In this document: positions 16,474-23,063 of the stretch, piece by piece
How the letters are laid out: the number at the start of each line of letters is the position of its first letter
Numbering within the stretch: the first letter of the stretch is position 1
Assembly: GCA_045126475.1 (NCBI GenBank)
Contig: JBGVOL010000044.1
Location: 1-37,230, forward strand
Length of the DNA: 37,230 bases
Direction: 5' to 3'
From: SVEL01 sp045126475
Lineage (GTDB): Bacteria; Bacillota; Clostridia; Lachnospirales; Lachnospiraceae
Program-made: the position numbers and the translations under genes
Notes under the pieces: generated by a model
Database searches by the model: none
Told to the model about the DNA's origin: nothing
The model's input: only the letters and a program-made list of their open reading frames with translations

Positions 16474-17766
16474 ATGAGTACTGTAGGACTTATAACAGAA
16501 TACAACCCATTTCATATGGGACATGAATATCACATAAAAAAAGCTAAAGAACTGACAGGTGCAGACAATGTTGTTGTCATTATGAGTGGCAATTATGTAC
16601 AGCGCGGCACTCCTGCATTTATGGACAAGCATACAAGAACAGGCATCGCCTTAAACCACGGGGCAGATATTGTCTTTGAGCTTCCTGTGCCGTTTTCCTG
16701 TTCAAGTGCTGAGCTGTTTGCCATTTCTGCAGTAACACTGCTTGATAAGATGGGTATTATTGACTATATATGTTTTGGATGTGAATGCGACAATCTAAAG
16801 CTTCTTAATGATATATCTCTGGTTTTGGCTGATGCAAAGAATGACAGCACCCACAAACTTAATTCCATTATTAAGGAGTTTTTAAAATGTGGGGAAAGCT
16901 ATGCTTCAGCGAGAAGTCTGGCTCTTTGCGCTTATTTTGAAGAATGCTGTAACAACACAGATGTTGCCGCAATAAAGGATATAATATCACAGCCAAATAA
17001 CATACTTGCCATAGAATACTTAAAATCCCTGAAGCTTATTGGCTCTCACATTAAGCCTGTCCCATTAAAAAGGACTGCTGCTTCATACCATGACAATGCA
17101 GAGAACGATTTTATGTACTCTGCTTCTTCTGTTAGAAATATAATCTTTGATACTCTTTCCGGTAGCAGCGGTAACAATTCTGTCCGAAGACTTTCCTCTT
17201 TTGACAGTATCTATAAGGAAGCTTTATATAAGACATTTCCTATATCAGAGGAAGATTTCAGCCTTATTCTTGGAGAAAAGCTTTTGTCATACATGGCATC
17301 CGGTGCAAATCTCACTGATTTTACAGGTGTGGATTCACAGCTTGCCAACAGGATAAACAATGTACTTGATAGCCGTCCTTTCACCGGATGGAAGACATTT
17401 GCAGAGACCGTTAAAACAAAAAATATTGCCTACACAGCCGTTTCCCGTGCTCTTCTTTCCCTGCTGCTTGGCATAAAAAAGAGTTCCCTTGAAGAGTATC
17501 TTTCAAACAATATTGTCTCCTATGTGCGTTTGCTTGGTTTTAAGCCTTCCGCTTCACCTCTTCTTAAACAAATAAAGGAAAATGGCATGCTCACTATCAT
17601 CGGTCAGCTTTCGGAAATAAAAAGCTCATCTTTAAATGACACGGACAGAAAGTTGCTGTCACATTCCATTTACTGCGATGAGCTATACAACACAGTGGTT
17701 CGCACAAAATATCATACAGATATCCCCGGAGAATACCGGAGGAAAATTACTGTTTATCTTACTTAA
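16474..17766 (+). CDS. tmcAL: tRNA(Met) cytidine acetate ligase TmcAL
   Basis: Uses ATP and acetate to form N4-acetylcytidine at the wobble position of elongator tRNA-Met. The 430-residue protein begins MSTVGLITEYNPFHMGHEYH, with the nucleotidyltransferase HxGH motif at residues 14-17, followed by VVIMSGNYVQRGTPAFMDK and the GADIVFELPVPFS block, all characteristic of the YlbM/TmcAL family (formerly DUF795). The ATG at 16474 is chosen over 16432 because AAGGAA precedes it and the family starts there. It is a single gene, divergent from the lipoprotein and convergent with a LysR regulator across a 390-base structured gap. Production of acetate by pta-ackA nearby is compatible with its substrate, but no operon link exists. 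Confidence 0.94.
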   Translation: MSTVGLITEYNPFHMGHEYHIKKAKELTGADNVVVIMSGNYVQRGTPAFMDKHTRTGIALNHGADIVFELPVPFSCSSAELFAISAVTLLDKMGIIDYICFGCECDNLKLLNDISLVLADAKNDSTHKLNSIIKEFLKCGESYASARSLALCAYFEECCNNTDVAAIKDIISQPNNILAIEYLKSLKLIGSHIKPVPLKRTAASYHDNAENDFMYSASSVRNIIFDTLSGSSGNNSVRRLSSFDSIYKEALYKTFPISEEDFSLILGEKLLSYMASGANLTDFTGVDSQLANRINNVLDSRPFTGWKTFAETVKTKNIAYTAVSRALLSLLLGIKKSSLEEYLSNNIVSYVRLLGFKPSASPLLKQIKENGMLTIIGQLSEIKSSSLNDTDRKLLSHSIYCDELYNTVVRTKYHTDIPGEYRRKITVYLT

Positions 17767-17777
17767 GATTCATATAA

Positions 17778-17891
17778 TTAAACCAGTAATTACAAAGGCG
17801 TTGTCCACACCTGAATGTTGAGCAAGGCACAAGTGTTCCAGAGCGCTGCGCCCCGAAGGGGACGCTTCACTACACGTGATTTCTGGTTTAA
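17778..17891. repeat. Inverted-repeat element A, 114 bp, between tmcAL and the LysR gene
   Basis: TTAAACCAGTAATTAC (17778-17793) and GTGATTTCTGGTTTAA (17876-17891) are reverse complements with 2 mismatches in 16. Inside is a GC-rich hairpin, GCG-CCCC-GAA-GGGG-A-CGC, around 17846-17864, unlike the AT-rich surroundings. No open frame of note lies inside. It directly abuts element B. Confidence 0.65.
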
Positions 17892-18143
17892 CGTATATGG
17901 AACTTCAAGTGAAAATGAACCGGATTTTGATTCATTGCGGAGAATATTAGATTTTCTTAGTGTTTTGCTCTAGATTTAGCAATTCGCCAACACGATGTTG
18001 GCGAAAGCGAGCTCTGAGGCAGGACGCCGAATAGCGAGCGGTTGCGTATTAATAAATTTTGTAGTTGCAAAACACTTAGAAAATCTTATATTTGAAGCAC
18101 AGAATCAAAATCCGGTTTATTTTACTTGAAGTTCTTTGATACG
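17892..18143. repeat. Inverted-repeat element B, about 250 bp with 68-bp arms
   Basis: The arms at 17900-17968 and 18067-18134 are reverse complements at roughly 85% over 68 bases with one gap, starting GAACTTCAAGT and ending AGTGTTTTGC. A further CGTAT/ATACG match extends them to 17892 and 18143. The 98-base centre holds a perfect hairpin, CGCCAACA-CGA-TGTTGGCG (17985-18003), and GC-rich stem-like sequence. It has the build of a MITE or a long hairpin RNA. No clear target-site duplication was seen. Together with element A it fills the gap from 17767 to 18155, which has no gene. Confidence 0.75.
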
Positions 18144-18155
18144 ATAAACAGAATT

Positions 18156-19040
18156 TTACCTTTCCCCGTGCAGGCGTTGTTTCTCGCAATAGTCTCTTAA
18201 AAAGTCGAAGAATTCCAAGACGCATCTGTTATCCAACTTATTCAGGTTGTATGATATTACAATGTCTCTCTGGCAGAAGACATCCTCTATCTCAAGGAGT
18301 TTTACCTGGTCGCTGTCTATTTTGCCCCATGTAAACTCAGGCCAGAACCCTACTCCCATGTTGGCCGTAATCATATTTTTTACAGATGTAGGATTGTCAC
18401 TCTCAAATATAATCTTCGGTTTTACTCCAAGGCTGTGACAAAACTTATCACATATGGAAGTAAACTGCTTTGAGCCTGCAAGACTGATAAATCCTTCCTC
18501 CATAACATCACGAAGTTTAATGGATTGTTTATCTTTATATTTATTATTATTGGGAACAGCAAGGAATATTTTTTCCTTACACACATATTCGTTTGTCCGC
18601 TCCTCCCTGTTTGCCTGATAAAACATTTTTGTAGTTATCTCTATATCATAAAGTTCACTTTGATTGTTCTGCAGCAATTGGAAATTAATATTCTCCCGCC
18701 CTTTCTTAAATTCTATAATTGCCTCTGTTATAAGAGTTGATGCCGCCAAAACGTTGAGATGAATAGTTTCATTACTGAGCTTCGCCATGGTCTGAAGTTG
18801 TTCAGGGATCTTGTCAAGCTCATCTATTATGGGTATAAGCTTTTTTTGCAGGTATTTTCCATATTCATTTAACATGATGTTTCTTCCTTTTGAGACAAAA
18901 AGCGGCACACCGACACTCTCCTCAAATCTGTGAATTGCCTGTGTCAATGAAGGCTGTGCAATATGAAGTTTTTCTGCACTTTTGGTAATATGCTGGCTTT
19001 CTGCCACTTCAAGAAAATAGCGTATCTGATTTAATTCCAT
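18156..19040 (-). CDS. LysR-family transcriptional regulator
   Basis: A 294-residue regulator. The N-terminal winged HTH is clear: MELNQIRYFLEVAESQHITK, then SAEKLHIAQPSLTQAIHRFE with the recognition helix, followed by a linker helix and a C-terminal effector-binding domain of periplasmic-binding-protein type, including NMITANMGVGFWPEFTWG near residue 225. The ATG at 19040 is preferred to an upstream frame to 19187 because AGGAGG lies 6 bases before it and the family begins there; an ATG 6 bases earlier has no room for a ribosome binding site. It is divergent from a SemiSWEET-SGNH gene pair with overlapping promoters and an operator-like repeat, so it probably regulates that pair and itself. 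The effector is unknown. Confidence 0.94.
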   Translation of the reverse strand: MELNQIRYFLEVAESQHITKSAEKLHIAQPSLTQAIHRFEESVGVPLFVSKGRNIMLNEYGKYLQKKLIPIIDELDKIPEQLQTMAKLSNETIHLNVLAASTLITEAIIEFKKGRENINFQLLQNNQSELYDIEITTKMFYQANREERTNEYVCKEKIFLAVPNNNKYKDKQSIKLRDVMEEGFISLAGSKQFTSICDKFCHSLGVKPKIIFESDNPTSVKNMITANMGVGFWPEFTWGKIDSDQVKLLEIEDVFCQRDIVISYNLNKLDNRCVLEFFDFLRDYCEKQRLHGER

Positions 19041-19056
19041 ACTCATCCTCCTAATT

Positions 19057-19074
19057 AATAGTTTTAATACTATT
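19057..19074. promoter_or_regulatory. Inverted repeat AATAGT-N6-ACTATT, candidate LysR binding site
   Basis: The perfect 6-bp dyad is centred near 19065, about 66 bases upstream of the predicted transcription start of the transporter gene and just downstream of the regulator's own predicted start. LysR-type proteins typically bind a dyad near -65 of the activated promoter and repress their own gene from it. The ATAG/CTAT form also resembles known LysR boxes. Confidence 0.55.
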
Positions 19075-19086
19075 GATTTAATTGAT

Positions 19087-19115
19087 ATTATATATTTGTC
19101 ATATGGATATTTCAA
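19087..19115 (-). promoter_or_regulatory. Promoter for the LysR-family gene
   Basis: Minus-strand TTGAAA (19110-19115) and TATAAT (19087-19092) are 17 bases apart. It overlaps the opposing promoter at 19096-19124, so RNA polymerase cannot occupy both at once. Confidence 0.65.
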
Positions 19116-19124
19116 GCATATAAT
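19096..19124 (+). promoter_or_regulatory. Promoter for the SemiSWEET-SGNH pair
   Basis: TTGTCA (19096-19101) and TATAAT (19119-19124) are 17 bases apart, 38 bases upstream of the start codon at 19162. Confidence 0.7.
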
Positions 19125-19161
19125 GCGATAGAAATAAAAAATAACAAAGGAGATTACCACT

Positions 19162-19461
19162 ATGACAGATTTATTAGAAGCAACCATGCTTATATGCTTT
19201 GGATTATCATGGCCATTATCACTCTACAAAAACATTAAGGCAAAGACTGCAAAATCAATGAGCCTTCAATTCATCCTGCTTATCATTTTGGGATATATAG
19301 CAGGTATTACTGCCAAAATTATCAATCATAACATTAACTACGTTCTTGTTGTTTACCTTCTCAATCTTGCGATTGTTTCTGCAAATATCATTGTATACTT
19401 TATCAACTTAAAACATGACCGGGATGCTGAAATTAAATGTAAAAATGCAGTATCAATTTAA
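19162..19461 (+). CDS. SemiSWEET/PQ-loop small membrane transporter
   Basis: A 99-residue protein with three hydrophobic segments at about residues 5-20, 37-55 and 63-85, the size and layout of bacterial SemiSWEETs, which work as dimers and pass sugars or other small solutes. The PQ-loop-like signature is GLSWPLSLYKNIKAKTAKSM at residues 15-34: proline in the first helix followed by a basic loop and a serine-rich turn. AAGGAG precedes the ATG by 9 bases. It is 21 bases ahead of the SGNH-like gene and behind a promoter overlapping that of a LysR regulator. The substrate is unknown. I am fairly sure of the fold and unsure of function. Confidence 0.8.
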   Translation: MTDLLEATMLICFGLSWPLSLYKNIKAKTAKSMSLQFILLIILGYIAGITAKIINHNINYVLVVYLLNLAIVSANIIVYFINLKHDRDAEIKCKNAVSI

Positions 19462-19482
19462 CTTACATTAGGAGGGATTATT

Positions 19483-20043
19483 ATGAACACGATTATGCCT
19501 GAATTAAACACCTATGAAGAATACAACAGCGTTGCCGAAAAAAACGGAATTGTCTTTTTGGGCTCCAATTACTTCTACTCACTGCCTTTATGCGAGCTGG
19601 CGCAGGACTACAAAATAAATGAGGTTATCTACAACAGAAGCATTCCAAACTGTTGTATTGACCAGATAGCAGACAAGCTTAATACTTGCGTTATGGAGCT
19701 TTGTCCTAAAAAGATTTTTGTCAATATTGGTGACGAAGATATAAAAAATGACAACCTTGATGTAGATGAGTTTATGGCAAAATACGAATGGCTTCTGTAC
19801 ACTATTCATACACAGACAAATGCTGATATTTACATTGTCTCAATCATTTCATCATCTCCTCTGGCACTTGAGATTAACAGACGTCTCAAGACTCTTGCAA
19901 AAGAAACCGGAAGTCAGTATATTGACCTTGGACGCATCAATTCATATCCAAAGCCTAATCTTAAAATATTTGATATTCTCAGATTTCATCTTCGCAACCA
20001 TCCCATAACCTTCACTGAGGCTATGAACATGGCAACTGTTTAA
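19483..20043 (+). CDS. SGNH/GDSL-hydrolase-like protein with degenerate catalytic blocks
   Basis: A 186-residue protein whose block order follows SGNH hydrolases, but with altered key residues. Block I reads FLGSNYF where active members have a GDS motif, block II reads NRSIPNC where NRGI is usual, block III reads VNIGDED instead of a GxND motif, and near the C-terminus FHLRNHPITF takes the place of the DxxH region. A closely coupled upstream SemiSWEET gene (21 bases) and AGGAGG before the ATG indicate an operon. It has no signal peptide, so it is probably cytoplasmic. It may be a binding protein or a divergent esterase. I recall this SemiSWEET plus SGNH-like pairing in other Lachnospiraceae, but cannot check it here. 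Confidence 0.65.
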   Translation: MNTIMPELNTYEEYNSVAEKNGIVFLGSNYFYSLPLCELAQDYKINEVIYNRSIPNCCIDQIADKLNTCVMELCPKKIFVNIGDEDIKNDNLDVDEFMAKYEWLLYTIHTQTNADIYIVSIISSSPLALEINRRLKTLAKETGSQYIDLGRINSYPKPNLKIFDILRFHLRNHPITFTEAMNMATV

Positions 20044-20057
20044 ACTCTAATACGCAG

Positions 20058-20095
20058 AAAACTCCCAGTTATATTTTAAATATAATTGGGAGTTT
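20058..20095. terminator. Bidirectional terminator between the SGNH-like gene and proS
   Basis: AAACTCCCAGTTATATTT and AAATATAATTGGGAGTTT form an 18-bp stem with one G-T wobble and a tiny loop. The two converging genes end at 20043 and 20130, so it can stop both transcripts. A T-rich run follows on the minus strand. Confidence 0.8.
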
Positions 20096-20129
20096 AACTA
20101 TGCTGCATTTTACTATATTGCTTTTCTGA

Positions 20130-21866
20130 TTATTTCACATGTTCATTAATCTTTGCAAACATCTCTGCGCGGATTTCCATAACCTTTTCAATTACTTCAT
20201 TCTTATTTACCTTCATGGATATTGTCTTGTCTCTGCTGACAATCTCAACAAGACCTTCCTTTAAGTTCTTTGGTCCTACAATAACTCTTATAGGTGCTCC
20301 GATAAGGTCTGCATCTGCAAACATTGCGCCCGGACGTACATCCTCCCTGTCATCGTAGAGAACCTCCATGCCATTCTTCTGCATCTTGTCATAAAGCTCG
20401 TCAGCATACGCTTTTGCTTCGGCATCATCAGCTCTTAAAAGACACATATGAATCTCCCATGGAGCAATGGAAATAGGCCATACCGGACCATAATCATCAT
20501 GCTTGACCTCACAGACACTTGCAGCCATACGACCAACACCGATTCCGTAGCAACCCATGATTGCATACTGCTGTTCACCGTTTTCGTCAAGATATGTAAG
20601 GTTCATTGACTTTGAATACTTTGTGCCAAGCTGGAATATATTTCCCACCTCAATACCTCTCTGTACGGTAATCGTCTTCTTGCCACAGCAAGGACAGATA
20701 CCGCCCTCTGTAATCTTCGCTACATCAACATATGTTACCTCGCCGTAATCTCTTTCAATGTTAAAGCCCTTTACATGGTAATCTGTCTTATTTGCACCTG
20801 CTACAAGGTTGTCAATTCCCTTTAATGAGCTATCGAAGAATACCGTAACATTTTCAGGAAGACCCTTTGGTCCTATAAATCCTGCCACAATGCCGCTATC
20901 ATCTGTAATAACGCCAGGGTGGATATTTTCACCTACAAGTTTTGTAAGTTTAGCCTCATTTACATCAAGGTCGCCTCTAATAAATACAATAACGTAAGAA
21001 TCATCAGCATTTTTCTGGTATACAACAGCCTTACATGTATGTGTCACAGGTACATTTAAAAATGATGCAACTTCTTCAATTGTTTTTTCATTTGGTGTGT
21101 GTACCTCTTCCAAATCAGCCTTTGCAATAAGGTTCTCATTTTCAATAATGCTCTCTGCCGCTTCCATATTTGCCCTGTAGTCACATTCTGTACAGATTGC
21201 AATTGAATCCTCTCCGACAGGTGTTAAAAGCATATACTCATGTGATACACTTCCGCCCATCATACCTGAATCTGACGCAACGGCAACAACCTCAGGAATA
21301 CCACATCTTGCAAAAATGCGGTTGTAGGAATCGTAGCACTTTTTATAATACTGCTCCAAATCCTCCTGAGATGTATGGAATGAGTATGCATCCTTCATTG
21401 TAAATTCACGTACTCTGATAAGACCTGCTCTCGGTCTTGCCTCATCACGGAACTTTGTCTGTATCTGATAAATCATAAACGGATATTTTGCATAACTGTT
21501 GGCATATTCCTTTACAAGCTGAACCGAAGCCTCCTCATGTGTCATTCCCAGCACCATTCTTGAGCCGCTTCTGTCCTTAAATCTTAAAAGCTCGTCGCCG
21601 ACACTCTCATATCTGCCTGACTCGTCCCACAGACTTCCCGGAAGAACAACAGGGAATAAAACCTCCTGTCCGTCAATCATATCCATTTCTTCTCTTATGA
21701 TGTTCTCAATCTTTTTTGTCACTCTCTTTGCAGGTGGATAAAGTGAATATATACCATTTGCAACATTTTTGATATATCCGCCTCTTACCATAAGTGCATG
21801 GCTGTCTACTACGCAGTCAGATGGACGTTCCTTAAATCTGTTTCCAACTAAATTTCTTATCTTCAT
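20130..21866 (-). CDS. proS: Prolyl-tRNA synthetase (bacterial type with editing domain)
   Basis: Class II synthetase that charges tRNA-Pro. The 578-residue length matches the bacterial form with an editing (INS) domain between motifs 2 and 3. Motif 2 is QTKFRDEARPRAGLIRVREF near residue 137, the editing insertion spans about 225-400, motif 3 is GCYGIGVGRMAAS near 440, and a C-terminal anticodon-binding domain follows (IHMCLLRADDAEAKAYADEL). CPCCGKK near residue 400 is a small cysteine cluster at the end of the insertion. It lies 17 bases after nfo, probably in the same transcript. I saw no T-box core motif upstream of nfo-proS. Confidence 0.97.
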   Translation of the reverse strand: MKIRNLVGNRFKERPSDCVVDSHALMVRGGYIKNVANGIYSLYPPAKRVTKKIENIIREEMDMIDGQEVLFPVVLPGSLWDESGRYESVGDELLRFKDRSGSRMVLGMTHEEASVQLVKEYANSYAKYPFMIYQIQTKFRDEARPRAGLIRVREFTMKDAYSFHTSQEDLEQYYKKCYDSYNRIFARCGIPEVVAVASDSGMMGGSVSHEYMLLTPVGEDSIAICTECDYRANMEAAESIIENENLIAKADLEEVHTPNEKTIEEVASFLNVPVTHTCKAVVYQKNADDSYVIVFIRGDLDVNEAKLTKLVGENIHPGVITDDSGIVAGFIGPKGLPENVTVFFDSSLKGIDNLVAGANKTDYHVKGFNIERDYGEVTYVDVAKITEGGICPCCGKKTITVQRGIEVGNIFQLGTKYSKSMNLTYLDENGEQQYAIMGCYGIGVGRMAASVCEVKHDDYGPVWPISIAPWEIHMCLLRADDAEAKAYADELYDKMQKNGMEVLYDDREDVRPGAMFADADLIGAPIRVIVGPKNLKEGLVEIVSRDKTISMKVNKNEVIEKVMEIRAEMFAKINEHVK

Positions 21867-21883
21867 TTCCTATTCCTCTTTTC

Positions 21884-22717
21884 TCAGCAATTGCCGCTCC
21901 ATTCCCTTAACAATGCAATTTCCTTTGCATAGCCTGCCTCATCATTAGGTGTCTCCAGAATAAACGGAAGTTCTTTAAGGGCGGCGTGATTAATAATCCG
22001 CTTCATTGCCTCCTCGCCGATACATCCTAGACCTATCTTCTGATGACGATCCTTATGGCTTCCAAGCTCATTCATGCTGTCATTTAAATGAACGGCCTTA
22101 AGTCTGTCAAGACCGATAACCTTATCAAACTCGGTTATCACACCATCTAAATTATTGACAATATCATAGCCGCCGTCCCAGACATGACATGTGTCAAGGC
22201 ACACACCAAGCTTGTCCTTAAGCTCTACCCTGTCAATAATATCCCTAAGTTCCTCAAAAGTTCTTCCAACCTCGCTGCCCTTTCCGGCCATGGTTTCAAG
22301 GAGAACGATTGTGCTCTGTTCAGGCTTTAACACAGTGTTTAAGACCTCTGCAATCATTTCGATTCCCTTTTCGGTACCCTGTCCTACATGTGAACCGGGG
22401 TGGAAATTGTAATAATTGCCCGGAGTATACTCCATTCTCATCAAATCATCTGCAAGCATCTGGAATGCAAGCTCTCTGATATTCTCTTTTTCTGCACAGG
22501 CATTCATTGTATACGGTGCATGTGCCACAAGCTTTCCAAAGTTATTCTCTTTTGCAATGTCAATAAATTCATCAACATCCTTTTTTACTATCTCTTTAGC
22601 ACTACCCCCGCGGGGATTTCTGGTAAAAAAGGCAAATGTATTGGCTCCAAGCTCCAAAGCCTGTTTTCCCATAGCTTTGTAGCCCTTGGAAGCCGACAAA
22701 TGACAACCTATATACAT
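21884..22717 (-). CDS. nfo: Deoxyribonuclease IV (AP endonuclease Nfo)
   Basis: Cuts DNA 5' of abasic sites in base excision repair, using three zinc ions. The 277-residue TIM-barrel protein shows the zinc-ligand motifs in order: VAHAPYTMN, NFHPGSHVGQGTEKG, LLETMAGKGSEVG, GVCLDTCHVWDGGYD, and HLNDSMNELGSHKDRHQKIG. The ATG at 22717 is used because AAGGAG precedes it and MYIGCHLSASKG is the family start; a frame to 22738 lacks a ribosome binding site. It heads nfo-proS. Its promoter overlaps, face to back, the promoter of the small membrane peptide encoded on the other strand. Confidence 0.96.
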   Translation of the reverse strand: MYIGCHLSASKGYKAMGKQALELGANTFAFFTRNPRGGSAKEIVKKDVDEFIDIAKENNFGKLVAHAPYTMNACAEKENIRELAFQMLADDLMRMEYTPGNYYNFHPGSHVGQGTEKGIEMIAEVLNTVLKPEQSTIVLLETMAGKGSEVGRTFEELRDIIDRVELKDKLGVCLDTCHVWDGGYDIVNNLDGVITEFDKVIGLDRLKAVHLNDSMNELGSHKDRHQKIGLGCIGEEAMKRIINHAALKELPFILETPNDEAGYAKEIALLREWSGNC

Positions 22718-22736
22718 GATTTTCTCCTTATAAAAC

Positions 22737-22765
22737 ATTATATTGATTTATATACATTTGTTTAA
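22737..22765 (-). promoter_or_regulatory. Promoter for nfo-proS, overlapping the peptide-locus promoter
   Basis: Minus-strand TTAAAC (22760-22765) and TATAAT (22737-22742) are 17 bases apart. The opposing promoter occupies 22743-22771, so the two compete for polymerase. The -10 lies close to the nfo ribosome binding site, giving a very short leader. Confidence 0.55.
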
Positions 22766-22771
22766 TATAAT
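22743..22771 (+). promoter_or_regulatory. Promoter for the 32-residue membrane peptide
   Basis: TTGATT (22743-22748) and a perfect TATAAT (22766-22771) are separated by 17 bases. The predicted start near 22778 puts the first transcribed bases at the beginning of the left inverted repeat (GGTGCTACC). Confidence 0.7.
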
Positions 22772-22779
22772 ATTGACAG

Positions 22780-22805
22780 GTGCTACCATAACGGTAGGCG
22801 GTTAG
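22780..22805 (+). repeat. Left inverted repeat and 5' hairpin of the peptide transcript
   Basis: GTGCTACC, a short spacer, then CGGTAGGCGGTTAG. It is the reverse complement, with small gaps, of CTAACCG-N-CTATCGGTAGCAC at 23031-23051. Internally CTACC and GGTAG can also form a local 5' hairpin. The two copies bound the peptide locus and point towards each other. Confidence 0.7.
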
Positions 22806-22874
22806 TCTTCTCCGGAGGACTGTGACCTCTGATAACATAGAAATCTGTTTACAGAAATCTTACACAGGAGGACT
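22804..22874 (+). promoter_or_regulatory. Duplicated Shine-Dalgarno octamer and anti-Shine-Dalgarno strand in the peptide leader
   Basis: GGAGGACT occurs at 22814-22821 and again at 22867-22874, where it is the real ribosome binding site 5 bases before the ATG. AGTCTTCTCC at 22804-22813 is complementary to both copies with a two-base bulge. The leader could therefore pair with the decoy (site free) or with the real site (site masked), as in several type I toxin mRNAs. Confidence 0.55.
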
Positions 22875-22879
22875 TGCTT

Positions 22880-22978
22880 ATGCTCACCATCGATAGCTTG
22901 ATTGCTGTCATCAGCTTATGCTTGACATGCTTTAGTCTTGGCTACTCGCTTGGGCGTAATACCAAGACACACAAATAA
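22880..22978 (+). CDS. 32-residue single-span membrane peptide, candidate type I toxin
   Basis: The frame ATG at 22880 to TAA at 22976-22978 encodes 32 residues: MLTIDSLIAVISLCLTCF followed by SLGYSLGRNTKTHK. Residues 6-24 form one hydrophobic span rich in Leu, Ile, Ser and Cys, and the tail is polar and basic. This is the size and shape of holin-like type I toxins of Firmicutes, though I do not recognise a named family. AGGAGG stands 8 bases before the ATG, a good promoter lies upstream, the leader is structured with a duplicated Shine-Dalgarno octamer, and an opposing promoter lies downstream. The stop codon falls in a terminator-like stem. It is shorter than most annotation cut-offs. Toxicity is an inference from layout, not shown by sequence. 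Confidence 0.65.
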   Translation: MLTIDSLIAVISLCLTCFSLGYSLGRNTKTHK

Positions 22979-23007
22979 CCGCCAAGTCCCGAATACTTAG
23001 CGGTTAT
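22975..23007. terminator. Shared terminator-like hairpin between peptide mRNA and antisense RNA
   Basis: ATAACCGC (22975-22982) pairs with GCGGTTAT (23000-23007), and AAGT (22984-22987) with ACTT (22995-22998), leaving a 7-base loop. A moderately T-rich tract follows on the minus strand; on the plus strand none does, so the peptide mRNA may read further. The peptide stop codon lies inside the left arm. Confidence 0.6.
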
Positions 23008-23030
23008 CATATAACTAATACTTATTCAGG

Positions 23031-23051
23031 CTAACCGTCTATCGGTAGCAC
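23031..23051 (-). repeat. Right inverted repeat of the peptide locus
   Basis: Reverse-complement copy of 22780-22805 (GTGCTACC...CGGTTAG read on the minus strand, 5 bases shorter in the spacer). It lies at the 5' end of the predicted antisense RNA, mirroring the left copy in the mRNA. Confidence 0.7.
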
Positions 23052-23063
23052 TTCTTCATATTT

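Larger units (their letters stand above)
22970..23058 (-). ncRNA. Candidate antisense RNA (type I antitoxin) of about 85-90 nt
   Basis: An opposing promoter at 23064-23092 would start a minus-strand RNA near 23058, running towards the peptide gene and ending at the shared hairpin 22975-23007. It would be complementary to the 3' end of the peptide mRNA. Its 5' part (GTGCTACCGATAGACGGTTAG) nearly matches the 5' end of the peptide mRNA itself. Length and convergent layout resemble Fst-type RNA II and other Firmicutes antitoxin RNAs. Ends are predicted only. Confidence 0.5.
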
